DNA from: Diabrotica undecimpunctata
Taxonomy: Eukaryota; Arthropoda; Insecta; Coleoptera; Chrysomelidae
DNA length: 64,000 nucleotides
NCBI RefSeq assembly: GCF_040954645.1
Contig: NC_092810.1
Coordinates: 69,872,660 to 69,936,659, forward strand
Reading direction: 5' to 3'
This document shows, in pieces, positions 41,169 to 52,929 of the stretch (positions within the stretch are counted from its first letter, which is position 1; each line of letters starts with the position of its first letter). A program made the position numbers and the translations under genes. A model generated the notes under the pieces. That model saw nothing but the letters and a program-made list of their open reading frames with translations. It was not told the DNA's origin and searched no databases.

Positions 41169-43500
41169 AAGGGTATCTAAAGTACTTCTTCCTTTTTTTT
41201 ACCCAAATTTATAGTTAGTAAGTAAGTTCTTTTTTTTAACCTACAATCTCTGTGCAATCATACGTTCTAAAGTTTTAAGCAGGCAGAACATAAGATATAT
41301 ACATCTATATGATTGCGTCAAGTTAGAATTCTTACCTGGTTTAAGTATTGATATGATGATAACATCTTAAAATGAAGGAACTACGCTTTTATTGTTGACT
41401 ACTTTGTTAAATATTTCCAATAGTAAGAGTTTAGATATTTTTGGGAGTTAATGTATCATGGTATATTTTTAATATTATCCAATCCTGGACTTTCGGATAT
41501 TTCGGTTTTTTCGGGATTTAGTGTTATTACAGTTTTTAATAGCATATTATAGTACTCAAAAAATAAAGTGTTCTGACAAAAAATAGTTTTGCTAGAACCA
41601 GAAAGAATTTGATCAAAAATTTTATAGACTAATGTATCGTTAAGACATATTGCATTAGAGATTGGTTTTTTATTCATCATTCTGGCTTGATTCCATAATA
41701 TATTGCTGAAAAAAGAGTATTCTGGTTTAAGTCGGAGATAATTTTTTTTTTAACTTTTTCTTTTATTTTTTTACTTTTTGCCATGATATCATGACATTTC
41801 AAGTAATTTTCAAAGTTAGGGTTTTGCTTATAATTTAAAAGTGATTGTTTTCTCTCATTCATAATATCATCACAATTTCTATTTTACCAACGTGGATAAT
41901 TTTTAATTTCGCTTTTGAGAGCTTTATATTTCGGAATTGACATAGCGGCATAATTTATATAGGTAATCAATCAAAAAATTAAATTTTTCTGACGTATCTA
42001 CCATTTTGTGATAGTTATCGAAAAATTGATTCGATGAGATTTCGCACATGGACTAATTATCCTTTCTTATATTCCATTTACTTTTCGGGATAATTTCTTC
42101 AGGTAAATAAATGTTTATAATCTCTATATAGATCATAAGGTTATTTGATCTCAGGGTATCTGGATATATAGACCAATTGATTTTATTGACTAGATCTGCC
42201 GTAACAAACGTAACATCGCTAGCTGACTTATTTTAATCTGGTTGAGTTAAAATAGTAGATTCTCTATTATTATAAACTATAAAATAAGTACTATTTAAAT
42301 GGGAATAAGCCACAATTAAAGGTAAAAGTAAGTTTATTGACTGTTCAATTTCCACTTCGAATTAAGATCATCTGCAGTTTTAATAAGTTGTGTTCCAATT
42401 GCATCATTATAACTATATATTCAAATTGTATGATAAGCAGACGAAATCTCCACCTGAAATTAATGGGGTCACTGAATTTTAGGAATATGTTTAAAAAATC
42501 ATTTACTGAGCTTTTACTAACTTTTTAAGAGGTTTGTATATAGGTAGAAAACTTAGTTCAATCGTTTAATTATAATTTATATTTAGTTCACTCTAGGTAA
42601 TTGTATTGCGAATAAGAATAGGTACGCCTCCATAGCCATTATCTCTAACTCTTCTAAGATTATAACCGTTAAAAGAATATTGAGAGTTTTTTTTAATCAT
42701 GTTTTACTAATCAGCAGAATATCGATGGTTATATTGTTTAAATATTGCATTAAACTGCATTTGTTTGAGAAAATAGATCTAGCATTACACTGACTTATTT
42801 TTAAATCCTATTGTACAGCAATTAGAAGCTACTATTGTTTATTGTTTCTAAAGCGTGTTTCAAACCAGTCATTATTGTCTTATAATTTTTACGTATACGT
42901 TTTACTCTATTGAACGAATATGTTTTAAAACAATAATTATAAAAAATGTTACACTTTTTGTTAATTGGTATTTATTTTAAACATTGTGATAATTAGGTTT
43001 ATATGGGTTAGCAGGTAGAGGTTGGGTAGACCCATATGTAAAAGAGAAAAAAGGTTTATCTATTGGAGATTGTGTGATAGGAGAGTTTGCTTTCCTTTTC
43101 TTTCCCCTGGATACATCTGAGGCATTGTTAAATTGGGACGATTTTATAAAATGCAGTTTATAGGTCTCTGCACCTGGATGAGCAATATGAGCATAGGAAA
43201 TTCGTGTTTATCATTTTTAAGTAAATTAAAAGGATTTTGATTCATAAGACTAGAAAATACCTGTTCATAAAAATTTTTTGCTTTTAAAAAAGTAGTTTTT
43301 GTTCAATATAAAAATATAATATCTTTTTTTTGTTTTTCATAAAAGGAAGACTTATTTGATATTGTCAAATGATCATTATTTTGACAATATATACAAAACA
43401 TAACTTTATCACAAGTATTATTATCAGTTTTAGTTTGACCACGCTAAATACATAATTCCTGTATATTCTGTCTAAATTCTTTAATTTTAAAATCATGAAT
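41169..43500 (-). pseudogene. LINE B, 5' part: ORF1 zinc knuckle, endonuclease, RT start
   Basis: From right to left on the minus strand: VMFCIYCQNNDHLT (zinc-knuckle-like, about 43400); ISQCNARSIFSNKCSLMQYL and IDILLISKT (start of the endonuclease, about 42810-42690); MNERKQSLLNYKQNPNFENY and KKKIISDLNQNT (linker); and EISESPGLDNIKNIP (RT entry, usually PGxDxIP) at about 41500. Then SILKPGKNSNL follows near 41330. Heavily decayed. It joins 37365 once LINE A is removed. Confidence 0.68.
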
Positions 43501-43528
43501 GTGTTGCTTGTGTGAGTCCATTTCAAAT

Positions 43529-44826
43529 AGGTAAAAGAAATAAATTAGACTTACTCACAATCAATTTAATTTTACTACCCAAAACGACCGGTTTCGATTT
43601 ATACAATTTGCAAAGCCTCTTTCGGTCAAGCGGTACAAAGTAAATTAAATGATGCCGGTACAAGAATTTTTATGTAATGATTGGTGATACATAGTTCAAA
43701 CTATCCCGTATTGCTGATAATGGGTGATCTTCGGCCAATGTTGTAATTGTCTGACAATTAACGAGGAAGTTTCTTTAGGGGAGAGATGTTAACAGATGAT
43801 ATAGGAGTAAGGTATATGTTATTGTTTGTTGAATGAAAGAGTGATGTTTTATATTAGTTAAATTATTAAAGTTATTTATATTTATTAAAGAGATATATTT
43901 TTGAAATGTGTATTAAATTATTGAAATTTTTACAGAAAGAGGACAGTTATATGACAATGAATGAAAGTGATGTTTTATATTATTTAAATTATTAAAGTTA
44001 TTTATATTTATTAAAGAAATATATTTTTAAAATGTGTATTAAATTATTGAAATTTTTACAGAAAGAGGACTGTTATATGACAATGAATGAAAGTAGTTGT
44101 GCTGTTTTGTGTGTGTGTGCAATTTCTTTTGACTTGTAATTATCAACTTTTGGATACAAAGCATTTAATTTCTGTTATGCAAAGAATTGTGATGTCAAAT
44201 GTTAAAATTATAAAACTAAAACACAATTAGGGACAAACAGAATACAATAAAAAGGACAAAACAGACATAAAACTTTAAAAAAGGGGGCTTCTTGGCACTA
44301 CATTACTTGGTAGGAGAGAAACTGGTAAAAATTGAGTTTTTTTGTTGTCTACTAGTATTTTTTCTCTACTAGTATTTTTTAAGAAAAAATACTAGTAGTA
44401 GTAGACTTACTTCTGTAAAAATTTCAATAATTTAACACACATTTCAAAAATATATCTCTTTAATAAATATAAATAACTTTAATAATTTAAATAATATAAA
44501 ACATTATTCTTTAATTCAACAAACAATAACATATACCTTACTCCTATATCATCTGTTAACATCTCTCCCCTCAAGAAACTTCCTCGTTAATTGTCAGACA
44601 GTTACAACATTGACCGAAGATCACCCATTATCAGCAATACGGGATAGTTTGAACTATGTATCACCAATCAATATATAACAATTCTTGTACCGGCATCATT
44701 TAATTTACTTTGTACCTATCGCTTGACCTGAAGATGATTTGCAAATTTTTGAAAGCGAAACGGGTCGTTGTGGGAAGTAAAATTAAATTGATTGTGAGTA
44801 AGTCTAATTTATTTCTTTTACCTATT
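43529..44826. mobile_element. Large foldback element, ~1.3 kb
   Basis: The left end TAGGTAAAAGAAATAAATTA reappears inverted at the right end. Arms of about 400 bases each (43529-~43945 and ~44405-44826) are near-perfect inverted repeats. The centre contains a tandem duplication of ~128 bases (43835-44090), a GTGTGTGTG run and a perfect hairpin at 44366-44398. Near the right end CTGAAGATGATTTGC and GCGAAACGGGTCG resemble a degenerate hammerhead core. No coding capacity. Confidence 0.85.
44366..44398. repeat. Perfect 15-bp-arm hairpin
   Basis: CTACTAGTATTTTTT, a 3-base loop AAG, then the exact complement. It lies in the central part of the foldback element. Confidence 0.9.
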
Positions 44827-45489
44827 CTTTAATTTTAATTTGCACTTCTCCCGTCGTTTCAATTCTGTTCCCCGCATTAAGATCCGTATATGCCCGTATA
44901 TATTCCATAGACATAGAATGTCTGTAACCTACTCCAAGCTACAAAATATATGTGTCTGGAACTGGAATTCTTTTTCTAATATCTTTTATCTACTTAAGGA
45001 CATGTTTCAGTCTAAAACTTATTTATATTATTTTAATATTCATTGAGGTAAGTTGATAATTTCTTTATATTTAATATTTCACCAATATCTAATATCTTCT
45101 TTGCTAGTTTCTTATATTCTTTTTTTGACATAACCTAATTTCTAGGCCCCGTGTATTTTCAACCTTATTTAGGTGAATCTAGCTAGGATTATTATTTAAT
45201 TTAACTAATTTATTTTAATAATAATTATATTTATTCAGTTCTTGCCATTTGTTATATTTATATTTGTTTGCTACACTTATGCTGTTGTGCTAACACAAGG
45301 TTTCTTATTTTACTTTTTTGGCCTTATATCAATTTTTTTTTTTACTTTTTTGGGTGAGATTTCCCAAACTATGTGGTATCACAGTGATTAAGGGGGTATT
45401 TTTTCCTTTTTTATTGTTTTATTCTAGTATAATTCTTCAAAAGTATCGAGTTAAAATTTCAGAGTGATTGGAGTAAAATTAATGTAGTT
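44827..45489. other. No feature recognised
   Basis: AT/T-rich sequence. A 68-codon frame at 44840-45046 has no recognisable motif. Confidence 0.45.
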
Positions 45490-45499
45490 ACTGGCATTT

Positions 45500-45650
45500 A
45501 GGAGTAAGTGAGTAGAGTGAGTGATGTGACTGAGTGAGGTGAGTGAGTAAGGTGAGTGAGCGAGGGGTGAATGATTGAGGTGAGTGAGTGAGTGAGGTGA
45601 CTGCGCTTGGCGTGTGAACAAGATGAGTTGGTAAGGTGAGTGAGCACTCA
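45500..45650. repeat. Degenerate (GTGA)n/(GAGT)n minisatellite
   Basis: Repeated GAGTGAG, GGTGAGTGAG and GTAAGGTGAG words with irregular spacing over about 150 bases. Open frames reading SLTHSPH on the minus strand are products of this repeat. Confidence 0.85.
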
Positions 45651-45717
45651 CATACAAATTGTAATAAGTATAGGTACAAGTTCTCATAACTATGCACCCT
45701 CACTAGAGCGTATAATA

Positions 45718-45829
45718 TGGCTATAAATGCAACAAAAAAAGTAGAGTTTATCAAAACAGGAGCAAAAAATGCTTTAGACATTTTAGCAGGAAACACGTCG
45801 CTATATGGGCCTAGAAGAGACGATACTAT
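45718..45829 (+). other. Possible short coding exon, unassigned
   Basis: ATG at about 45718 opens MAINATKKVEFIKTGAKNAL, then ILAG and TSLYGPRRDDTM. The frame ends at a strong donor-like GTGAGTAT. An in-frame TAA lies a few codons upstream. The composition is protein-like and unlike the surrounding AT-rich noise. No family is recognised and no partner exon was found, so it may equally be an old transposon piece. Confidence 0.3.
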
Positions 45830-45839
45830 GTGAGTATAA

Positions 45840-47215
45840 AAAAAATAAGTTTTTTTTAAACGTGTTTTTTTGTCGGAATAATTTTTTTCAATACGGTGTT
45901 CACTATATCACAAAAACTACTTGATCAATCCTTCTCAAATTTTACAGATACATGCACACCTTCAGTCACTTTTAAACCAGTATCTGAAGTCATTAACCAC
46001 GCCAGCTGCGTTCAATAAGTGATCCAACTACACGAAACCAACAGTATAAGGCAACAAGAATGCCATAAGTATCATTTTCAAATTTTTGTACGGCTTTCGA
46101 CAGGATTTGTTTTTTTTATTACTAATAAAATTTTATTTTATTGTTTTATTTATTGTACAATAAATATGATTAGTCAATAGTCTCTTTTATTGTACCACTC
46201 AAACTTAATTCAGTTTTGCCTTTAAGATCAGACGAACTTACAGCCGAGAGCCTGAGCTAGACAAAGCCTTAAACAATTGGCTCCCAATATTAGTTGGTAG
46301 GTATATTATTACACTTTGTTTGAAAATTGCGTCAACTACTCCGGAAATTAACTGTTAAAATGTGCAAATATATGGCATGGAGTGGCGTAATTCTAATTGA
46401 TATCGTATTTACATTGCCTGTTACCAAGAGCCCCAATTTTGCAAATATTTTTTTATTCGTCTAATTTAAAGTGAGAGTTGTCGCTATGTTCAATGTATGT
46501 AAATGTTTCATTCGTGCATAAAAGACTTGTATCTTCATCTTGCTTACAACGAACTTTACTACTTTACATCCAGTGTTCGGTCTTAAAAAGGAATTAGAAA
46601 ATCATTATAATATTTACCCTTAGCAGCTACTAAATTATAATTAAATTCAGTTCGAGCAATAACAGCTTTTCTCACATCATCGGAACCAATCCAAGCTACT
46701 TTTAAAATAGATTTTTGGAATAAAAGCGTAGTTACTTTATAGATTTTACGGCAATAATCCAGTGTTTTTTAACATCATGCTGTTCATTGGATTCCTTGTT
46801 GTAAAGTAAACAAATTTTTTTTAATAAAAAGATAATTCACTTACGCAAGCTTTAGTACGATGACTTATTTCATATGTGTTGGCTTTTTTTTGTGTTGTCT
46901 TTAGCTGCAACAATAGAACTCTTTGGAGTGTATTTTTTACGACATTGCACACGAAATGTCACAGGTTTCTGGTTTTTTAATTGTTCTGAACATTCATCAG
47001 TTCTTTCAGTACGATATTAAATATGCATTTTTACTATTAGGTAACGTTCGAAACTATAATAGGATTTAGTTTATAATATGTTTGAAAAAAGAGCAGATAT
47101 ACGATTCCCGCCATGCGGATAATTGAATAGCAAACATATTATGTTGCTTAGGATTGCACTGGAGTGTAAAATGAGGGACTGGAATTCTATCGTATGTTAT
47201 ACACGTATAAGTTAT
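45840..47215. other. No supported gene; possible degraded transposon
   Basis: Minus-strand fragments such as IGSDDVRKAVIARTEFNYNL (about 46690-46630) look protein-derived but are broken by stops and not assignable. Confidence 0.3.
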
Positions 47216-47380
47216 AGTCTGTGGGAAGACGAAGAATATCCTGGCTTAAGAACTTAAGGGAATGGTTTGAATGCAGTAGTGCTGAACTTTTTAGAGTGGC
47301 AGTCAACAGAGTCCGCATAGCCATGATGATTTCCAACCTTCGATAGAATATGGCACTTAAAGAAGAAGAAGAAAAAAATT
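47216..47380 (+). pseudogene. LINE A family 3' fragment
   Basis: VGRRRISWLKNLREWFECSS and AELFRVAVNRVRIAMMISNL match the LINE A terminus at 37575-37377 almost residue for residue, in opposite orientation, ending in AAGAAGAAGAAG. A short 5'-truncated second copy. Confidence 0.85.
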
Positions 47381-48090
47381 GTTTACGTATATTAAAGCTC
47401 CAGTGATATATGCACACAGCACTCTTACGCACATAATGAAAAACACAGGTTTTTCGACTTAATAGTTATATTTTCGGTAGCTCTCAGCAGAAAAAGTGTA
47501 GAAAAAAATTTTAAGAGATACTTGCATGATTAAAATTTTTGTCTGATTAATTTTTATAAATAAACTTACCTACCGGTTGACTAAAAAATGCAACAAACCT
47601 ACATTTGGGACTTTTAACCTTAAATAACTTTTTTTCCGATGTGGAATTGATATGTACTTTTCACCTTTCATTTAGAATAGCGTTTAAAATATTTGTACCA
47701 ATTTTAAGCTCTATGCGACTTTTTGTAATCTTACCTATATTCCTTGGGATAACTTGACCGGGGTAAGAGAGCGGGGTAATGGTGGTGGACTGCCTGCGGA
47801 TGGAATATTCCACCCTGAATCAAACATTCACCAGACCATTCAACTCAGGGGAGATAATATTTATTTCCACATGTACCACACATATAGCAAATAGCTTAAT
47901 AGAACATGAGAAAACTATTTGTTTTTCTATTTTAAAATAATATCCACTTGCTATCTGTACGTGCTGTTGTAAAATGGTTGGTAGATATGTGTTATAACCT
48001 CTGTTGACTTATTTGGTAGCATTTTTTATTTTTTTAAATGATTGGTGAACTTTAAATTTTATTTCACACTGCTTTCAGAGCAGTGGCTAT

Positions 48091-48135
48091 ATCGCTCTGA
48101 GGAGACCTAAAGAGGTCGAAATACGTATAAGCAGC
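48091..48135 (+). ncRNA. Hammerhead-ribozyme-like motif
   Basis: CTGAGGA (48097-48103) fits the CUGANGA core. GACC/GGTC (48104-48107 with 48114-48117) makes stem II, and GAAA (48118-48121) completes the core. It is followed by the self-complementary ATACGTAT with no loop, then A, the expected cleavage position. Such very short palindromic stem III ends are known in dimer-active hammerheads of Penelope-like elements and retrozymes. GCT before the core can pair with AGC after the site as stem I. Related partial copies occur at 48363-48405 and 50938-50975. Activity is unproven. Confidence 0.6.
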
Positions 48136-48261
48136 TTGCAGTTGCCCTGTATTGAAACAAAAATCTAATACCGTCATTGTTTTAAATTTTATATACCTAC
48201 CTTTAGACGTTAAAATTAAATACAGTAAGTGCCAGAATCTGCTTGGAAATTTTGTCGACAT

Positions 48262-48369
<108 letters not shown>

Positions 48370-48459
48370 CCAATAGTCAGAAAATACGTATACACGGTTG
48401 CCTTCCATCGATATACCATTTTTGGTTTTCTGTTTTGCGAGACATGCCATTACTTTTTA

Positions 48460-48518
<59 letters not shown>

Positions 48519-48954
48519 ATGTATATATCCAGTATTACTAAATTTTTCAGTAATGACAACAAAACTACTATTAACTACTTAAACTACGAGAAAACGAATA
48601 TATTTAGTCTTTTACGGGTTAAAATCACAAGCACCTAAAAAGACTAAAACATTAATTTGAATATTTTTCAACTTCGTAAATAAATTCGATGATTTATTGA
48701 TTAATTGTGAAATAACCCCAATAAAAACAACAGTACATATATATACTAGTAACTTTGCCTGTCACATGCGACGAGATCCAGTAAATTGTCCTCTACAGTC
48801 AGTCATTAAATTTTTAAAATAATAAACTACATGCATATAATCCAAGAAACTATAAAGTATGATCTGGTTGACCAACTGGTCAACCGATCGGACATTATGT
48901 TTTTTTTACTATACCCCGTATATACATATTGATGGCACGCTACATACATTAAAC

Positions 48955-50110
48955 GTATTATATGTCTCACGTCGTTTGATTTGATGTGTCATATGCTAGT
49001 ATTAGGCTAGTTGTTTATTTTGTAATCAATCAGAAGCCTTTTTCAGGTCAATAAAACAAATTTACCTTCAATTAATGAGTTATCTATAAAGCAAATATGT
49101 CTATTATCATCCATAGTGTCATGTTATATGTCGTATGTCGCTATACGTTCATTATTAACGAAGACGATGTGTAGAGCCCTTTTGATACCCTCTTTGTTTG
49201 TTTTTTTCATCTGAATATATTTGTCATATACTTCCCTTTTATTTGCTTTGTCGCATGTTAGGATTCGATCAGTTCTCTATTTTGTACTCAGTCTGAGACC
49301 TTTTGTAAGTCCATAAATCAAAATTTGTCTTGTGGTAAATCTATTTTTATCTATAGTGCTCTATGATATCTCGTATGTCGCTATACGTTCATTATTAATG
49401 AAGATACTGTGTAGTGCCTTGTTAGTAGTTGCTTTGTTTGATTTTTCTATCTAAATATATTTGTTATATCCGCCCCTTTCATTTGATATATCGCATGTTA
49501 GGATTTGATCAGTTGTTTATTTTGTACTCATCCTGAGGCCTTCTGTAACTCAATAAATCAAAATTTGTCTTATGGTAAATGTATTTTTATCCATAGTGAA
49601 CTATGATATCTCGTATGTCGCTATACGTTCTTTAATAATGAAAATAGTGTGTAGTGCCCTGTTAGTAGTTGCCTTGTTTGATTTTTCTATCTAAATATAT
49701 TTGTTATATCCGCCCCTTTCATTTGACATATCGTATGTTAGGACTCGATCAGTTGTTTATTTTGTACTTAGCTTGAGACCTTCTGTAAGTCAATAAATTA
49801 AAATGTCTTATGGTAAATCTATTTTTCTCCATAGTGCCCTGATATCTCGTATGTCGCTATACGTTTAGTAATAATGAAGATACTGTGTAGTACCATTTTA
49901 GTGATCACCTTGTTTCTTTTTTCTGTCTTAATATATTCGTGATATCCTTCTCTTTTAACTAACGTATCACACGCTTCAATAGGAGCAATAACAAAAGATA
50001 TATGACGTATTGCCATCTTGGCAACGCCGTAATGTGTCTTTTTGTCTCAACATATTCGCTACCCCTCTCCTTTCCAATGATGTATTGTACGTCAAGATCC
50101 GACGAACTAT
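48955..50110. repeat. ~240-bp tandem satellite, about five monomers
   Basis: The word TCGTATGTCGCTATACGTT recurs at 49131, 49371, 49611 and about 49846, giving periods of 240, 240 and about 236. Each monomer also contains GGTAAATCTATTTTTATCCATAG and TGATCAGTTGTTTATTTTGT-like words. The flanking partial monomers are more diverged. No coding frame persists across monomers. Confidence 0.88.
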
Positions 50111-50697
50111 TCTACCCCCACCACAATTATTATTTAATTTTACGTAATTATGTTTAACTTGATTTAATTTTATTTAATCTTATTTAGTTATTTTATTTTG
50201 TTAAAATGTTGACGTTTGTTAAACGTCATTTTAATTTTTTATAGCAAGTGTATGTTTATCTGACCCAATGACATAATATTTCATGTAATTTACTTAACGT
50301 TGAACGTCATCCGCGCCATAGCCCGTGAGGTCACATGATGCCAACACGAAATATTTAGGCGGTAGGTGTGTTCTTTTTTAGAATCACTTTGCCGAGTACA
50401 CTGGTATTACAGCCTCTAGACATATTTTATTATATACGCGTAGAAATAATATTTAAAGATTTCTATTAATGTTAACTTAAAGAAATATACAATAATATGT
50501 TTCATTTAATTTGTATAAATGCATTATAAAGCGTTTTTATGAAGAACATTTGTTCGGAACACACTGTAACTGTAATCGAACGAAGGTGATATTTTGGCAT
50601 AAATTAGTAACACTTATTTGACAGTTGCGGTGTTGACACTTTTTATTTTACATTTTACATAAAATAAAATAAATATTTATGTAAAAAATTTTTTTGG
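50111..50697. other. No feature recognised
   Basis: AT-rich single-copy-looking sequence. It includes TGTTAAAATGTTGACGTTTG followed by TTAAACGTCATTTT, an inverted pair. Confidence 0.45.
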
Positions 50698-50932
50698 TAA
50701 AATCCTTTATAAGAGGTATATAAAATTAAAAAACCCAAACGGGCTATGTCATGAAGACAAAACGTTTTCGGAATCCATATTCCATCATCAGTGTCCTAAA
50801 AACTATATAACCACTTTAATTAAAAAGAACATAAAGTTAAAATTTTGACCAAGGTTAATACAAAATGTGATTAATACTTACTAGGTGTACCTAGATGTTT
50901 TGAGAAACTAAATATCTGGGTAAAAACCACAA
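50698..50932 (-). mobile_element. Hammerhead-bearing element, second copy (partial)
   Basis: Homologous to 38620-38840 of the element inserted in LINE A, sharing the AAATTTTGACCAAGGTTAA and ATATCTGGGTAAAAACC words. The minus strand at 50799-50754 reads GGACACTGATGATGG, ATATGGATTCC, GAAAACGTTTTGTC. GGAAT/ATTCC forms stem II, GGACA/TGTCT stem I, and AACGTT a palindromic stem III. One unpaired U follows CUGAUGA. Confidence 0.62.
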
Positions 50933-51077
50933 AGACGACCAATAGTCAGAAATACGTATATACAGTTGCTTTCCATCTTGTATGTATATAATTATGTTGT
51001 TGTTATTACGAAAGGTATAACGAAAAAATTCAAGTTAGTAATAATAAGTTAAGTTTTTATTGTTTTGCATTTAGGAA

Positions 51078-52383
51078 CTAAGAAAAGGACACATCTGGTG
51101 ATCCTGGGCGTTTGCTAGGTCGAGGGCCTGGTGGCCTAGGACGTCTGCTTGGTGGAGGTCCGGGTGGTCCAGGTCGTTTGCTTGGTGGAGGGCCTGGTGG
51201 CCTAGGACGTCTGCTTGGTGGAGGTCCAGGTGGTCCAGGACGTTTGCTTGGTGGAGGGTTTGGTGGTCTAGGACGTCTGCTTGGTGGAGGTCCGGGTGGT
51301 CCAGGACGTTTGCTTGGTGGAGGGCCTGGTGGTCTAGGGCGTCTGCTTGGTGGAGGTCCGGGTGGTCCAGGACGTTTGCTTGGTGGAGGACCTGGTGGTC
51401 TAGGGCGTCTGCTTGGTGGAGGTCCGGGTGGTCCAGGACGTTTGCTTGGTGGAGGGCCTGGTGGTCTTGGACGTCTGCTTGGTGGAGGTCCTGGCGGCCC
51501 AGGTCGTTTGCTTGGTGGAGGGCCTGGTGGTCTGGGTCGTCTGCTTGGTGGAGGTCCGGGTGGTCCAGGACGTTTGCTTGGTGGAGGGCCTGGTGGTCTG
51601 GGTCGTTTGCTTGGTGGAGGGCCTGGTGGTCTGGGTCGTCTGCTTGGTGGAGGTCCGGGTGGTCCAGGACGTTTGCTTGGTGGAGGGCCTGGTGGTCTTG
51701 GACGTCTGCTTGGTGGAGGTCCTGGCGGCCCAGGTCGTTTGCTTGGTGGAGGGCCTGGTGGTCTGGGTCGTCTGCTTGGTGGAGGTCCGGGTGGTCCAGG
51801 GCGTTTGCTTGGTGGAGGGCCTGGTGGTCTTGGACGTCTGCTTGGTGGAGGTCCTGGCGGCCCAGGTCGTTTGCTTGGTGGAGGGCCTGGTGGTCCGGGT
51901 CGTCTGCTTGGTGGAGGTCCGGGTGGTCTAGGACGTTTGCTTGGTGGAGGGCCCGGTGGTCTGGGGCGTCTGCTTGGTGGAGGCCCAGGTGGTCGTGGGC
52001 GTTTACTACTGGGTGGTGGTGGTCCTGTTGGCCTTGAGTCTATTGAATCACCTTCTTTGGCGTCATTAGACAATTTTATCCGGTTTAGATGATCAAAAGA
52101 TACTAAGGATGGAAACAATATTTTATCATCTTCAGAATTAGATAAAATAACGTCACTTAGATCATTGTTGGCATCTGAAAAAATATTAGATTCTATGATC
52201 AATATTAAACTACCTTAATAAAATAAGAAAATGAATTAAGGTTAAAATAATCTCATAGTTTTGTAACTTTGTATATGAATTAAATATTTTTAATTATCTA
52301 TAAATAATATAAAACAATTTCTTACCATTTGTGCAATTGACACCAGCCCAAAGGACTAACGCCACAATTAATATTTTTAACAT
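51078..52383 (-). CDS. PRP5, secreted Pro/Arg-rich tandem-repeat protein (two exons)
   Basis: Minus strand. Exon 1 is 52383-52326 (MLKILIVALVLWAGVNC-TN). The intron is 52325-52175 (151 bp, GTAAG...TTTTTTCAG) and exon 2 is 52174-51078. The 384-residue product has a longer acidic spacer than PRP1-3: NNDLSDVILSNSEDDKILFP then HLNRIKLSNDAKEGDSID, before RPTGPPPPSSKRPR. Repeats alternate SKRPGPPG and SRRPRPPG, with one N-for-G change and the distinct end PSKRPGSPDVSFS. A TTTATT on the plus strand (51056-51061) supplies the minus-strand AATAAA. It is the second-subfamily paralogue of PRP6 in opposite orientation. The antisense glycine-rich frame is a shadow. Confidence 0.84.
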
Positions 52384-52535
52384 TGTGTTTGTAGCACATA
52401 CAAACTGTATGAAGGTATAACTAGAGGGATCTGTATTTATACGAAAATTCTCAGTTATCATAAAAAGATAAAATGCAAATACAATTGTACTTAATTATAC
52501 ACTTAAAGATATTATCTTATTCGAATTCCACAAAG
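52384..52535 (-). promoter_or_regulatory. PRP5 promoter
   Basis: On the minus strand TATAAATA (52441-52434) is preceded by TGATAACTGAG, TTATCTTTTT and AGATAATATC GATA-type motifs and by GTGGAATTCGAATAAG. The order is the same as in PRP1-3. Confidence 0.75.
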
Positions 52536-52925
52536 TTTTGAGAAGAAAATATGCAGTGTGAAAAACATATTACGATTTCAATTTGTTTTGTCCTAAAATT
52601 TATTTCTATTAATGTATCCATCGTTTTGTCCATATACCAGTTTTTGGATATAATAGTGAATTTTTTCTACATTTTTCTTTATTTTATTTTTAATTTCCTT
52701 CTTTTTTCTTTTATGACAAGTTTACTAGGTATATATGATGACTAGCAATAATAATAGAATGACTTATTTTGTCACACACTATGAATTTTGCACAAGAACA
52801 AAGTAGCTCTGTTGACAATACCGAAAGTAGTTACAAAATGTTGATCATAACTAAATACTTTATATAAAAAAATATATTTTTTTTTATCGGAATGTATCTT
52901 TACAATATTCTCTCTTATATGGGTG
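52536..52925. repeat. Inverted PRP5/PRP6 upstream homology
   Basis: Around 52735-52810, the reverse complement matches 54245-54345 upstream of PRP6 (shared GTGTGTGACAAAATA, CATTCTA and ACCTAGT words). The two genes therefore arose as an inverted duplication or were inverted afterwards. Confidence 0.7.
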
Positions 52926-52929
52926 ACAC

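Noticed and set aside
45451..45796. Minus-strand frames reading SLTHSPH and similar
   Set aside because: Translation of the GTGA/GAGT minisatellite plus the antisense of a possible short exon.
49819..50016. 65-codon minus-strand frame in the satellite
   Set aside because: It is not conserved between monomers and has no recognisable motif.
48955..50110. CRISPR-like array
   Set aside because: The 240-bp period, diverged monomers and absence of short identical repeats with unique spacers, in a eukaryotic context, make it a satellite.
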